This document shows, piece by piece, positions 54,023 through 62,678 of a stretch of DNA of 64,000 nt. Every line of letters begins with the position of its first letter. Within the stretch, counting starts at the first letter, position 1. Under the pieces are notes generated by a model. The model ran no database searches, was not told the origin of the DNA, and saw only the letters and a program-made list of their open reading frames with translations. Location: positions 25,122 to 89,121 of the forward strand of contig NZ_LZZS01000021.1 in the NCBI RefSeq assembly GCF_014170335.1, given 5' to 3'. The position numbers and the translations under genes were made by a program. The stretch is from Achromobacter sp. UMC46. Lineage in GTDB: Bacteria > Pseudomonadota > Gammaproteobacteria > Burkholderiales > Burkholderiaceae_B.

Positions 54023-54790
54023 ATGAGCATTCTCGATGGTGTCCAACGCGTCCTCGCGCTTTACGCGGAAGGCGCGACGGAACTGAGCTTTACCGACGTT
54101 GCGGCGCGCCTGGCCATGCCCAAGAGCACGGCCTCGCGCCTGCTCAACCAGATGCAGCACTACGGCATGCTGGACCAGGACGCCGCCACGCGCCGCTATC
54201 GCCCGGGCGCCTTGCTGGCCCATGCCGTGCGTGCCGGCATGGCCGCCACGCCGCTGGATGAAGCCTGCCGCGCGGTGCTGTCCCGCTTGTCGGACGACAG
54301 CGGCCTGACGGCCTATCTTTCCACTCTCAATCAGCGTGAAACCGTGGTGCTGCAGCGGTTGAACGGGTCGCATCCGGTGCAGGTGCTGTCGCCGCCCGGA
54401 TCACGCCGCAACGCCTCGGGCACGGCGATGGGCCGGGCGCTGCTCTCGCGCCTGAACGACGCCGAATTCCAGGCCTTGTACGGCACCGACACCGATCAGC
54501 CCTTGCCGATGGAAGGCCGCGATTGCCCCGCGACCGTTGGCGACCTGGCCCGGCTGGTCGCGCAGACGCGTGCGGACCACTGCGGCGTCGCCATCGATCA
54601 AGCCATGCCCGGCATCGGCGCGGTGGCGGCCGCGGTGCGCGATCCCGCGACCGGCGAATTGCGCGGCCTGTGCCTGTCTTTCGTGTCGTTCCAGGCCGAC
54701 GCGGCCCGTGTGGCGCGCTTGCGCGAATCCGTGCTGCAGCAGGTAGCCGCGTTGGGCCGCGAACTGAACGACCCTTATTGGCTGGCCTGA
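54023..54790 (+). CDS. IclR-family transcriptional regulator
   Basis: A 255-residue regulator with an N-terminal winged helix (about 1-62; LSFTDVAARLAMPKSTASRLL is the helix-turn-helix) and a C-terminal IclR effector domain with SGTAMGRALLSRLNDAE and AVAAAVRDPATGELRGLCLSF. IclR proteins usually sense a small aromatic or carboxylic metabolite. The start codon lies right after the operator array, and only GGAAC acts as upstream purine region. It heads the operon pepE-DUF1177-aroM-Bug, 79 bases from pepE, and is the likely controller of the whole locus. Confidence 0.92.
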   Translation: MSILDGVQRVLALYAEGATELSFTDVAARLAMPKSTASRLLNQMQHYGMLDQDAATRRYRPGALLAHAVRAGMAATPLDEACRAVLSRLSDDSGLTAYLSTLNQRETVVLQRLNGSHPVQVLSPPGSRRNASGTAMGRALLSRLNDAEFQALYGTDTDQPLPMEGRDCPATVGDLARLVAQTRADHCGVAIDQAMPGIGAVAAAVRDPATGELRGLCLSFVSFQADAARVARLRESVLQQVAALGRELNDPYWLA

Positions 54791-54869
54791 CCCGACGTTT
54801 TCCCTTTCCGATGCGTCCGCGCCGACGCCATCCAGAACACTCCCAGAACCCTTGACGGAACCTTCTTCC

Positions 54870-55574
54870 ATGAACCTCTTGCTACTCAGCAATTCCAGCA
54901 GTGATGCCGGCTATCTGGTCCACGCCATGCCGGACATCCGCGAACTGATCGCATCCCTGCCGCCCGGCGCGCCGGCGGTGTTCGTGCCGTTCGCCGGCGT
55001 CACGCGCGACTGGGACGACTACACGGCGCTGGTGGCGTCGGCGCTGGCCAACACCGGCCTGGACATTCAAGGCCTGCATCGCGCCGAAAACCCGGTGGCC
55101 GCGTTGGAAAGCGCCGCGCTCATCATCGTGGGGGGCGGCAACACCTTCAACCTGCTGGGCCAGTTGCGCCGCCAGGGCCTGCTGGATGTGGTCGCGCGCC
55201 GCGTGCGCGCAGGCGCAGCCTACCTGGGCTGGAGCGCGGGTTCGAACCTGACGTGCCCCAGCATTTGCACCACCAACGACATGCCCATCACGGACCCGGA
55301 GGGCTTCGACGCGCTGGGCCTGCTGTCGTTCCAGATCAATCCGCATTACACCAACGCCCATCCGCCCGGGCACCGCGGCGAAACGCGCGCCCAGCGCCTG
55401 GCCGAATTCTGCGCGCTGAATCCGGAGATGCCCGTGCTGGGGCTGCCCGAAGGCGCCGCACTGCGCGTGCGGGGCGGCAAGGTCGCGCTGATCGGTCCGC
55501 ACGACGCACCGTTGTTCCTGGGCCTGGCCGAGCCGCGCGTGTTCCGTCCCGGCCCGCTGGAGATCTCGGCATGA
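54870..55574 (+). CDS. pepE: Dipeptidase E (alpha-aspartyl dipeptidase, peptidase family S51)
   Basis: Cytoplasmic serine dipeptidase of 234 residues that cleaves Asp-Xaa dipeptides in characterised members. The catalytic triad is visible with a constant +2 offset from the Salmonella enzyme: S122 in GWSAGSN, D137 and H159 in INPHY. The IIVGGGNTFNLL block is also typical. ATG 54870 is chosen; an in-frame TTG at 54852 would add six residues. The stop overlaps the DUF1177 start by 4 bases (ATGA), so these proteins are made together. The N-terminal aspartyl requirement suggests that the pathway handles an aspartyl- or acidic-amidated compound. Confidence 0.9.
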   Translation: MNLLLLSNSSSDAGYLVHAMPDIRELIASLPPGAPAVFVPFAGVTRDWDDYTALVASALANTGLDIQGLHRAENPVAALESAALIIVGGGNTFNLLGQLRRQGLLDVVARRVRAGAAYLGWSAGSNLTCPSICTTNDMPITDPEGFDALGLLSFQINPHYTNAHPPGHRGETRAQRLAEFCALNPEMPVLGLPEGAALRVRGGKVALIGPHDAPLFLGLAEPRVFRPGPLEISA

Positions 55575-56500
55575 AGCAGGTGATCGATACCATCGAACTG
55601 CTGTCGTCCGCCCACATCACGGGCGAGGCCGTGGCGCAGGTACTGCGCGCGGCCGGCGAGTGCGACGTGGACGTGACCCGCCTTGAACGCGACGGCGCGG
55701 CCACGGATTTCCTGTCCATCGTGATCCCCGGCGCCGATGACGCGGCGCCGCAACTGGGCATCGTGGGGCGCCTGGGCGGCATCGGCGCGCGCCCGGCCGT
55801 CACGGGCCTGGTGTCCGACAGCGACGGCGCGGTCGTCGCCATCGCCGCGGCGCTCAAATTGATGGCGATGGCGCGCCAGGGCGACGTCCTGCCCGGCACC
55901 GTGCGCATCCGCACCCATATCTGCCCGCGCGCCGGCACGCGGCCGCACCATCCGGTGCCGATGATGCGTTCGCCGTTCCCCATGCGCGAAATGATGTCGC
56001 ACGAGGTGGACCCGCGCATGGACGCGATCTTGTCGGTCGATACGACGCGCGGCAACCGCCTGGTCAACAAGCGCGGCGTGGCGCTGACGCCGGTGGCCAA
56101 GCAGGGCTACCTGCTGCGCATTCCGGAAACCATGCTGGACGTGATGGGCTGGGTCAGCGGCGAACTGCCCGTGACCCTGCCGCTGACCACGCAAGACATC
56201 ACGCCTTACGAGAACGGCCTGTGGCACGTGAACTCGCTGATGCAGCCGGCCATCGTGACGGATGCGCCGGTCGTGGGCGTGGCGCTGACGGCGCAGACCA
56301 CTGTGCCGGGCTGCGCGACGGGCGTCACGAACGCCGTGGACGCCGACGTCGCCATGCGCTTCTGCATCGAGATCGCCAAACTGTACGGTCAGCGCACGAT
56401 GACGTTCTTCGACGACGCGGAGTGGCACGCGCTGCAACGCCGCTACGGGTCGATGGCGCACCTGCAGACCGTGGGCCGCGTAGACGGCGGCGCGGCATGA
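55571..56500 (+). CDS. DUF1177-family protein
   Basis: A 309-residue protein matching the DUF1177 family, whose function is unknown. No signal peptide is present, so it is cytoplasmic. The region GLVSDSDGAVVAIAAALKL followed by RIRTHICPRAGTRPHHPVPM and MMSHEVDPRMD is rich in Asp and His and, by eye, resembles the metal-binding layout of M20/M42-type aminohydrolases; a cysteine lies in TTVPGCATGV. These resemblances are suggestive only. It overlaps pepE by 4 bases and aroM by 4 bases, so it is firmly part of the operon. Confidence 0.85.
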   Translation: MKQVIDTIELLSSAHITGEAVAQVLRAAGECDVDVTRLERDGAATDFLSIVIPGADDAAPQLGIVGRLGGIGARPAVTGLVSDSDGAVVAIAAALKLMAMARQGDVLPGTVRIRTHICPRAGTRPHHPVPMMRSPFPMREMMSHEVDPRMDAILSVDTTRGNRLVNKRGVALTPVAKQGYLLRIPETMLDVMGWVSGELPVTLPLTTQDITPYENGLWHVNSLMQPAIVTDAPVVGVALTAQTTVPGCATGVTNAVDADVAMRFCIEIAKLYGQRTMTFFDDAEWHALQRRYGSMAHLQTVGRVDGGAA

Positions 56501-57186
56501 GCGCGCCGCAATCGCGCCGGGTGGCCTTCTTCACCATCGGCGAATCGCCGCGCAGCGATGTCGTGCCCGAGATGGCGCGGCTGCTGGGCGACGCCGTGCG
56601 GATCGACGAATTCGGCGCGCTCGACGGGCTGGATGCCGCGGCGCTTGCCGCGTTGGCCCCGAAGGACGGCGCATACCGTTTCGCCACGCGCCTGCGCGAC
56701 GGCGCCCAGATCGAACTGGATGCCGCCGCCGCCGAAGCCCGGCTGGCCGAGGTCATGCGGCAGGCGGACGGCGCGGGCTACGACGTGCTGGTGCCGCTGT
56801 GCACCGGCACGGCCATCGCGCCGATGCGCACGCTGGTCGTCGAACCGCAGCAGGTCGTCGACCACCTTGTCGCCGGCTTGTCGCAGCACTGCCGCAAGGT
56901 AGGGCTGGTGGTGCCACTGGCCGAGCAGGTCGATTTCTTTCACATGGCCGTGCCGCTGTCTTGCGAGACGCAGGTCGTGCACGCCTCGCCTTACGAGGCC
57001 GACGCCGGACAGGCCGCGCGCAGTTTCGCGCAAGCGGGCCAGGCATTGGCGTCTTGCGACCTGATCGTCATGCATTGCATGGGCTATGCCGCGCGCATGC
57101 GCGAAGCGGTCGCGCAGGCGTCGGGCCGGCCGGTGCTGCTGTCGAACCGGCTGGTCGCCCAGGCGCTGTCGCAATTGTTGGAATAA
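56497..57186 (+). CDS. aroM: AroM-family protein
   Basis: A 229-residue cytoplasmic protein of the AroM family, named after a gene beside aroL in E. coli but with no proven function. The family N-terminus FFTIGESPRSD is present. Two cysteines sit in equivalent positions, C102 in VLVPLCTGT and C194 in DLIVMHCMGY, each after a hydrophobic strand; this is the arrangement of the two active-site cysteines of Asp/Glu/hydantoin racemases, so a racemase or related chemistry is a reasonable guess. It overlaps DUF1177 by 4 bases. A link to aromatic amino-acid synthesis is not supported by the neighbours. Confidence 0.8.
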   Translation: MSAPQSRRVAFFTIGESPRSDVVPEMARLLGDAVRIDEFGALDGLDAAALAALAPKDGAYRFATRLRDGAQIELDAAAAEARLAEVMRQADGAGYDVLVPLCTGTAIAPMRTLVVEPQQVVDHLVAGLSQHCRKVGLVVPLAEQVDFFHMAVPLSCETQVVHASPYEADAGQAARSFAQAGQALASCDLIVMHCMGYAARMREAVAQASGRPVLLSNRLVAQALSQLLE

Positions 57187-57206
57187 CGCCGCCGTAGCTG
57201 GCCGAT

Positions 57207-57239
57207 GCATGGCGGCGGGCGTCCTGTCCGCCGCCATGC
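57207..57239 (+). promoter_or_regulatory. Intercistronic hairpin between aroM and Bug gene
   Basis: Perfect 12-bp arms GCATGGCGGCGG (57207-57218) and CCGCCGCCATGC (57228-57239) with a 9-base loop and no T-run. Likely a message-stabilising or attenuating structure before the binding-protein gene. Confidence 0.5.
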
Positions 57240-57301
57240 CGAACGAGCGGCGAGGGGAGACGAAGCAGTCTTCGTCAATTTATCGTTGGGAGAGTCTTTT
57301 C

Positions 57302-58294
57302 ATGTTCAGCCTTACTCTGCACCGCGCCGTTGGCGCCCTGTTCGCCGTCAGCGCGTTGACGGCCGCCTCCACGGCCATGGCCGCCGATGCGTGGAAGCCC
57401 ACGAAACCCGTGCGGCTGCTGGTGGGCTTCGCGCCCGGCGGCTCCGCCGACACGCTGGCGCGCCTCTTGGCCGAACCGCTGTCGCAGCGGCTGGGCCAGA
57501 CGGTCGTCGTCGAAAACCTGGCCGGCGCCGGCGGCAACATCATGGCGTTCCGCCTGTCGCAATCGCCTGCCGACGGCTACACGATCGGCATCGCCGCGGC
57601 CGGTTCCATGGCCATCACCCACGTCCTGAATCCCAAGGGCACGAACTACAAGCCCGCGGACTTCACGCCGATCACGCTGGCGGCGGTGCAGCCGAACGTG
57701 GTCATCGTGAACAAGGACGTGCCGGCCAACAACCTGGCCGAACTCAAGGACTATTTCCAGAAGACGCCGACGGCCACCTACGGCACGGCAGGCGTGGGCA
57801 TTTCGAACCACCTGATCGCCGAGACCATGCTGTACAAGATGGGCGTGAAGGTCCCGCACGCCGCCTATCGCGGCGCCGCGCCGGTCATCACCGACCTGTT
57901 GGGCGGCCACATCGCGATGACGATGGACAACATCTCGACCGCGGCGCCCCTGGCCTCGCAAGGCAAGGTCAAGGCCATCGCGGTCGCATCGATCAAGCGC
58001 GCGCCCCAACTGCCCAACGTGCCGACGCTGGACGAACAGGGTCTGAAGGGTTTCGACATGCCGACGTGGCAGGGCGTGTTCGCGCCGGCAGGCTTGCCCG
58101 CCGACGTGCTGGCGGCCTACTACGCCGCGCTGCAAGACGTGCTCAAGCAGCCTGGTGTGATCGAGAAGATGGCGGGCCTGGGCTCGGAGCCGGTAACGGA
58201 CATGACGCCCGAGAAGACCAGCCAGTTCCTGGAAAACGACCGCAAGCAGTGGGCCGAAATCGTGAAGACCGCGAACATCAGCCTGGAGCAGTAA
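57302..58294 (+). CDS. Bug-family (TTT) solute-binding protein of the pepE locus
   Basis: Periplasmic binding protein of 330 residues with a Sec signal peptide (cleavage near AMA-AD) and the Bug blocks PVRLLVGFAPGGSADTLARL, ENLAGAGGNIMAF and YRGAAPVITDLLGGH. Members bind carboxylates or amides such as nicotinate, glutamate or aspartate. It closes the operon after IclR-pepE-DUF1177-aroM, 115 bases after aroM with a hairpin between, so it probably captures the substrate of this pathway. TTGGGAGAG precedes the ATG. No cognate TctAB membrane proteins are present. Confidence 0.92.
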   Translation: MFSLTLHRAVGALFAVSALTAASTAMAADAWKPTKPVRLLVGFAPGGSADTLARLLAEPLSQRLGQTVVVENLAGAGGNIMAFRLSQSPADGYTIGIAAAGSMAITHVLNPKGTNYKPADFTPITLAAVQPNVVIVNKDVPANNLAELKDYFQKTPTATYGTAGVGISNHLIAETMLYKMGVKVPHAAYRGAAPVITDLLGGHIAMTMDNISTAAPLASQGKVKAIAVASIKRAPQLPNVPTLDEQGLKGFDMPTWQGVFAPAGLPADVLAAYYAALQDVLKQPGVIEKMAGLGSEPVTDMTPEKTSQFLENDRKQWAEIVKTANISLEQ

Positions 58295-58323
58295 GCGGGC
58301 TTGGACGGCGGCGGTGCGTAGGT

Positions 58324-58353
58324 TTGCAATGAGATTGACTCTCATTATAGAAT
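58324..58353 (+). promoter_or_regulatory. Promoter of the iron-uptake sigma-factor gene
   Basis: TTGCAA (58324-58329) with TATAGA (58346-58351, 16-bp spacing) or TAGAAT (58348-58353, 18-bp spacing). The Fur box fills the spacer. Confidence 0.6.
58328..58346. promoter_or_regulatory. Fur box upstream of the FecI-type gene
   Basis: Nineteen-base inverted repeat AATGAGA-TTGAC-TCTCATT with perfect 7-bp arms, between the -35 and -10 elements. Iron-loaded Fur should block this promoter. Confidence 0.8.
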
Positions 58354-58425
58354 CCGGCACCGCTCCCTTGCGGCCTCCGGACCCGCATCCGGCGCAATCG
58401 CCTCAACGTCCGCCTTCCGCCGCCC

Positions 58426-58965
58426 ATGTCCGCCGCCGACTCCTCATCATCCGCACCTCACGGACACGTCCAGACGTTGTACAGCGAGCATCACCGCTGG
58501 CTGCAGGATTGGCTTCGGCGCAGGCTGAAGCACTCGGGCGATGCGGCTGACTTGGCGCAGGACACGTTCCTGCGCCTGTTGGCGCCGGCTGCGGCTGGCG
58601 ATGCTCCCTCCGCGCCGACAGGGGCCTTGCGCGAACCGCGCGCCTATCTGGCCACTATCGCGCGCCGCTTGCTGATCAACTTCCTGCGCCGCCGGGCGCT
58701 GGAACAGGCATATCTGGAAACGCTGGCGTTGCTGCCCGAAGCGCTGGCGCCGTCCCCCGAGCAGCAACTGATCATCCTGCAAACGCTGCAGCAGATCGAC
58801 ACCATGCTGGACGGGTTGCCGGCCAAAGTGCGCACGGTCTTCATCCTGTCCCAGATTGAAGGCCTGACCTACGCGGCAATCGCCGAACAGATGAACATCG
58901 GCGAGCGATCAGTCAAGCGATACATGGCCCAGGCCATGACCGAGTGCATTTTGCTGGCCCCATGA
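58426..58965 (+). CDS. FecI-type ECF sigma factor
   Basis: Extracytoplasmic-function sigma factor of 179 residues. Region 2 contains HSGDAADLAQDTFLRLL and the basic RRLLINFLRRR; region 4 is LPAKVRTVFILSQIEGLTYAAIAEQM followed by ERSVKRYMAQAM (given in parts). Together with the FecR and receptor genes it forms the usual cell-surface signalling set: receptor occupancy is passed through FecR to release the sigma factor, which transcribes the receptor gene. Controlled by a Fur box. Its stop overlaps the fecR-type start by 4 bases. Confidence 0.93.
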   Translation: MSAADSSSSAPHGHVQTLYSEHHRWLQDWLRRRLKHSGDAADLAQDTFLRLLAPAAAGDAPSAPTGALREPRAYLATIARRLLINFLRRRALEQAYLETLALLPEALAPSPEQQLIILQTLQQIDTMLDGLPAKVRTVFILSQIEGLTYAAIAEQMNIGERSVKRYMAQAMTECILLAP

Positions 58966-59951
58966 CAGGCGTCGCAGGATTGCCCAATTCTCCATTGCCC
59001 GACCCGCCACTGCCGCGCCACGTGGCCGTTCAGGCGGCCGAGTGGTTCGTGCTGCTTCATGGCGGGGATGCCACGCCCCGGGACGAACACGCTTTTGAGC
59101 AATGGCTATCCCGGGCGTCGGATCACGAGCGCGCCTGGCAGCGCGCGCTGCAGGTCAGCCAACACGCGGGCAGCGTGCCGCCGACGCTGGCTGCGGCGAC
59201 GTTGCGCCGGACCTGCGGGCGCCGTGCAGCGGTGCGCGCAATGGTGCTGCTGATGGTGGCGCCGCCTGCCGCATGGTTGGCATTGCGTGCCGTGCCCTGG
59301 CAGCACCTGACTGCGACCCACGCCACCGCGACGGGAGAGCAGCGCCAGGTGCAATTGGCCGATGGCACGCGGATCTGGCTGGATACCCGAACGGCCATCG
59401 ATACCGTGTACGACGCGTCCGAGCGGCTGGTGGTGCTGAAAGAGGGCCGGATTCTCGTGGAGACGGCAACGGACAGCGCCGCCCGACCGTTCCGGGTCCG
59501 CACGAGCCACGGCACGGCGCGGGCGCTGGGCACGCGCTTCGTTGTGGAGCAGGGGGATGAGGACAGCCGCGTCGCGGTTTTGGGTGGGACCGTCGAGGTC
59601 ACCCCGCGCAGCGGGGCCGACAGCTTGCGACTGGAGGCCGGGCAGCAAGCCAGATTCGATCAGTCCCGCATCGCTGCTGCTGGCACGGCGCAGCCGGATG
59701 CCGACAAATGGCCGGGCGGCATCCTGGCCGTGGACGATATGTGCCTGGACGCCTTTGTCGCCGAGTTGGCGCGCTACCGGCCTGGCATCTTGCGCTGCGA
59801 CCCGGAAATCGGCCATCTGCGCATCACGGGCGCCTTCCAGCTGCGCGACACCGATGCCATCCTGCAAAACCTGGCGCATTTGCTGCCAGTGCAGGCGCGG
59901 TACCGCACGCGCTACTGGGTGACGGTGGTGGCCGCCGGCGCCTCTTCCTGA
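58962..59951 (+). CDS. FecR-type anti-sigma factor / signal transducer
   Basis: Inner-membrane regulator of 329 residues. The cytoplasmic N-terminal DUF4880/anti-sigma part contains AAEWFVLLHGGDATPRDEHAFEQWL with conserved tryptophans, then one transmembrane helix (about 90-110), then the periplasmic FecR domain with TATGEQRQVQLADGTRIWLDT and a C-terminal STN-interacting part. It transduces the signal from the TonB receptor downstream to the sigma factor upstream. The ATG at 58962 lies in the overlap ATGA; an earlier GTG at 58944 is unnecessary. Confidence 0.93.
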   Translation: MTGVAGLPNSPLPDPPLPRHVAVQAAEWFVLLHGGDATPRDEHAFEQWLSRASDHERAWQRALQVSQHAGSVPPTLAAATLRRTCGRRAAVRAMVLLMVAPPAAWLALRAVPWQHLTATHATATGEQRQVQLADGTRIWLDTRTAIDTVYDASERLVVLKEGRILVETATDSAARPFRVRTSHGTARALGTRFVVEQGDEDSRVAVLGGTVEVTPRSGADSLRLEAGQQARFDQSRIAAAGTAQPDADKWPGGILAVDDMCLDAFVAELARYRPGILRCDPEIGHLRITGAFQLRDTDAILQNLAHLLPVQARYRTRYWVTVVAAGASS

Positions 59952-60054
59952 TCGTTTTTGCAGTCCATCCTTTTTTTTGGCCCTTTTGTTGGACCTGGCG
60001 TGTCCTCTTCGATGTGAGCTTTCAACATCCAGGCACGCCTACAAGGAACAACGC

Positions 60055-62583
60055 ATGGCCAACCCTTTGACCTCCGCCCGCCGACGCCCCGCAGCCGCGA
60101 TTGCGCCGGCTTCGTTCGCGGTATCACCTGTTTCGCGCGCATTGCGCATTGGCTGGTTCGCCGTCGCGGTATCAGCGGTGCTGCCCTTGGGGTCGCGGGC
60201 ATTTGCCCAAGCGACGGCAGCCGACGCTGCCACCCAAACCGACGTGGCAGCCCGCACCCTGGCGTTCCAGGTGCCTGCGGGCCCGCTGCCAGGCGCAATT
60301 GCCGGGTTCGCCGAAGCCGCTGGCGTCAGCGTGAGCGCGCCGCCTGAACTGGTGCGTGGGCTTGCGTCGCCTGGCGTGAATGGCGCTTATCCAATCCGGC
60401 AGGGCCTGGAGCGCCTGTTGGCGGGTACAGGCCTGGTGGCCGTGCCGAGCGGCGCAGACACCTGGATCTTGCGCCGACAGCCGTCCTCGTCGGCCGCCGA
60501 TGCGGCAATCCTGCCCGAGATCCAGGTCGAAGGCCGGTACCACCGTAGCCAGGTGACGGAAGGGAGCGGTTCGTATTTGGGCGGCCCCACCGACTCGTCA
60601 ACCGGTTTGACCCTGTCGCTGCGCGAGACCCCGCAATCGGTGTCCATCATCACGCGCCAGCAGATGGACGACCAAGGCTTGTTGAGCATTGCCGACGTGC
60701 TGCAGCAGACGCCGGGCGTCACTGTGGCGCAGGACAACACGCAACGCTACGCGTTCTCGTCGCGCGGCTTCTCCCTGGACAACTTCCAATACGACGGACT
60801 GCCCAGCTTGTCCACCTCTGATGGCAGCTGGGACACGTTTTCAACCACCAGCACGGCGATCTACGACCGCATTGAAGTGGTGCGCGGTGCCAGCGGGCTG
60901 CTTAACGGCACCGGCTATCCGTCGGGCTCCGTCAATCTGGTGCGCAAGCGGCCTACGCGCGACTTTCAAGGACAGATCGCCATGACCGCCGGTTCGTGGG
61001 ACCGCTATCGCGGCGAGGTCGACCTGTCCAGTCCGCTCTCAGAAAGTGGCGGCATCCGTGGACGTGTCGTCGCCGCGCAGCAGAACCGCCACGCGTTCTT
61101 CGACTACTACCAGCAAAAGGAACGCATCTTCTACGGCATCGTCGAAGCCGACCTGACGCCTTCCACGCTGCTTTCTTTGGGCCTGGACCATCAAGAAAAC
61201 GAGGGGACCGGATCGTCGTGGACGCACATTCCGCTGTTCTTCAGCGATGGCACGCGGGCGACTTTCCCGCGCTCGTTCAGCCCCGCTGCCAAATGGGGGC
61301 GGACGGTTCAGGAAAGCGACAAGGTCTTTGCCACGCTTGACCATCAGTTCAGCAACGATTGGCAGGCCAAGGTGGCCTTGGGCTACAAGCGCAACAAGCT
61401 CAAGGAAGCGCTGATTTCCAACGGCGTGGGGTTCATCGATGCCGATACGCATTCCATGCTGGGCTACACCTCTCAGTTCCCGTCAGGCTCCAAAGAGAAG
61501 ACGATTGATCTGCAGTTGCGCGGGCCGTTCGAATTAGGCGGGCGCCGTCACGAAGCCGTAGTGGGCTGGAGTTTGTCATCCGTCAACAGCCACAGCATTT
61601 CGTCCAACGGCGTGCCCACCAGCTATGACATCCCGGACATCTTCCATTGGGACAACAACCCGCCCAGGCCTACCGGCTATGTCACGTCGGAGGCGCCCAT
61701 CAGTACGCTGCAGCGGGCGGCTTATGGCACGGTGCGGCTGCGCCCGACGGACGCCTTGTCCCTGATCGCAGGCGCGCGGGTCAATTCCTATGACTGGAGC
61801 CAGGTCTGGCGCGGCGACGGCTGGCAAGAGCCTTCAAGCATCAATGTGAGCGGCAAGGTCACGCCCTATGCCGGCGTGGTGTATGACGTGGACGCGTACA
61901 ACTCCGTCTACGCCAGCTATACCGATATCTTCAAGCCCCTGGCCTGGTACTTCGACCGCAACAACCGTCAACTGGATCCGCAGACTGGCACAAGCTATGA
62001 GGTCGGCGCCAAAGGCGAGTATTTCGACGGCAAGCTCAATACTGCGATCGCGGTGTTCCAGATCAAGCAGAGCAATGTCGCGCTGCTGGACCCGAACGCG
62101 ACGCGCCCCGACGGTTCGGCGGCATACACCGCCGCCAAGGGCGTCACCAGCAATGGTTTTGAACTCAACGCCGTAGGCGAAGTCGCACCCGGATGGCAGG
62201 TGATGGCGGGTTATACCTATCGCAATTCCAAGGACGCGACGGGTGCCAAGGTCAACACCACCGACCCCGAGCAACTCTTCAAGCTGGCGACGACCTATCG
62301 CTTTCCGGGCCGTTGGAGCGCATTGACGATCGGCGGCAACGTGTACTGGCAGAGCCGCATCTATTACACGGCTTCCGTTGGGGGACGCGATGTTGTGGCC
62401 GACCAGAAAAGCTATGCCATCGCGGGGCTGATGGCGCGATATGAATTCAGCCGTCAGCTGAGCGCCTCGCTGAACATCAACAACCTGTTCGACAAGACGT
62501 ATTACAGCGGGTTGGGGTCGTACGGTAGCGCTTACTACGGCGAACCGCGCAACGCGCTGATGACGGTGAACTACAAGTTCTGA
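60055..62583 (+). CDS. TonB-dependent ferric-siderophore receptor with signalling domain
   Basis: Outer-membrane receptor of 842 residues. After a signal peptide (RIGWFAVAVSAVLPLGSRAFAQ, cleavage at AFA-QA) comes the N-terminal STN signalling domain (about 65-135, FQVPAGPLPGAIAGFAEAAG), the plug (LRETPQSVSIITRQQMDDQ onward) and a 22-strand barrel ending in NALMTVNYKF with the terminal phenylalanine needed for assembly. The plug and barrel resemble the FpvA/FhuE-type siderophore group, so a hydroxamate or mixed siderophore is likely, possibly one produced by other bacteria. The STN domain fits the FecI/FecR genes directly upstream. AAGGAA precedes the ATG at 60055. Confidence 0.93.
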   Translation: MANPLTSARRRPAAAIAPASFAVSPVSRALRIGWFAVAVSAVLPLGSRAFAQATAADAATQTDVAARTLAFQVPAGPLPGAIAGFAEAAGVSVSAPPELVRGLASPGVNGAYPIRQGLERLLAGTGLVAVPSGADTWILRRQPSSSAADAAILPEIQVEGRYHRSQVTEGSGSYLGGPTDSSTGLTLSLRETPQSVSIITRQQMDDQGLLSIADVLQQTPGVTVAQDNTQRYAFSSRGFSLDNFQYDGLPSLSTSDGSWDTFSTTSTAIYDRIEVVRGASGLLNGTGYPSGSVNLVRKRPTRDFQGQIAMTAGSWDRYRGEVDLSSPLSESGGIRGRVVAAQQNRHAFFDYYQQKERIFYGIVEADLTPSTLLSLGLDHQENEGTGSSWTHIPLFFSDGTRATFPRSFSPAAKWGRTVQESDKVFATLDHQFSNDWQAKVALGYKRNKLKEALISNGVGFIDADTHSMLGYTSQFPSGSKEKTIDLQLRGPFELGGRRHEAVVGWSLSSVNSHSISSNGVPTSYDIPDIFHWDNNPPRPTGYVTSEAPISTLQRAAYGTVRLRPTDALSLIAGARVNSYDWSQVWRGDGWQEPSSINVSGKVTPYAGVVYDVDAYNSVYASYTDIFKPLAWYFDRNNRQLDPQTGTSYEVGAKGEYFDGKLNTAIAVFQIKQSNVALLDPNATRPDGSAAYTAAKGVTSNGFELNAVGEVAPGWQVMAGYTYRNSKDATGAKVNTTDPEQLFKLATTYRFPGRWSALTIGGNVYWQSRIYYTASVGGRDVVADQKSYAIAGLMARYEFSRQLSASLNINNLFDKTYYSGLGSYGSAYYGEPRNALMTVNYKF

Positions 62584-62678
62584 CGCTGGGGATCGGCTTA
62601 GCAAGCCAGCATTGTTTGATGAGTTACGCGCGTTCCAGACGGGGGTTCTTGCCCCCGATCTCCCGCGCTTCACCCATC

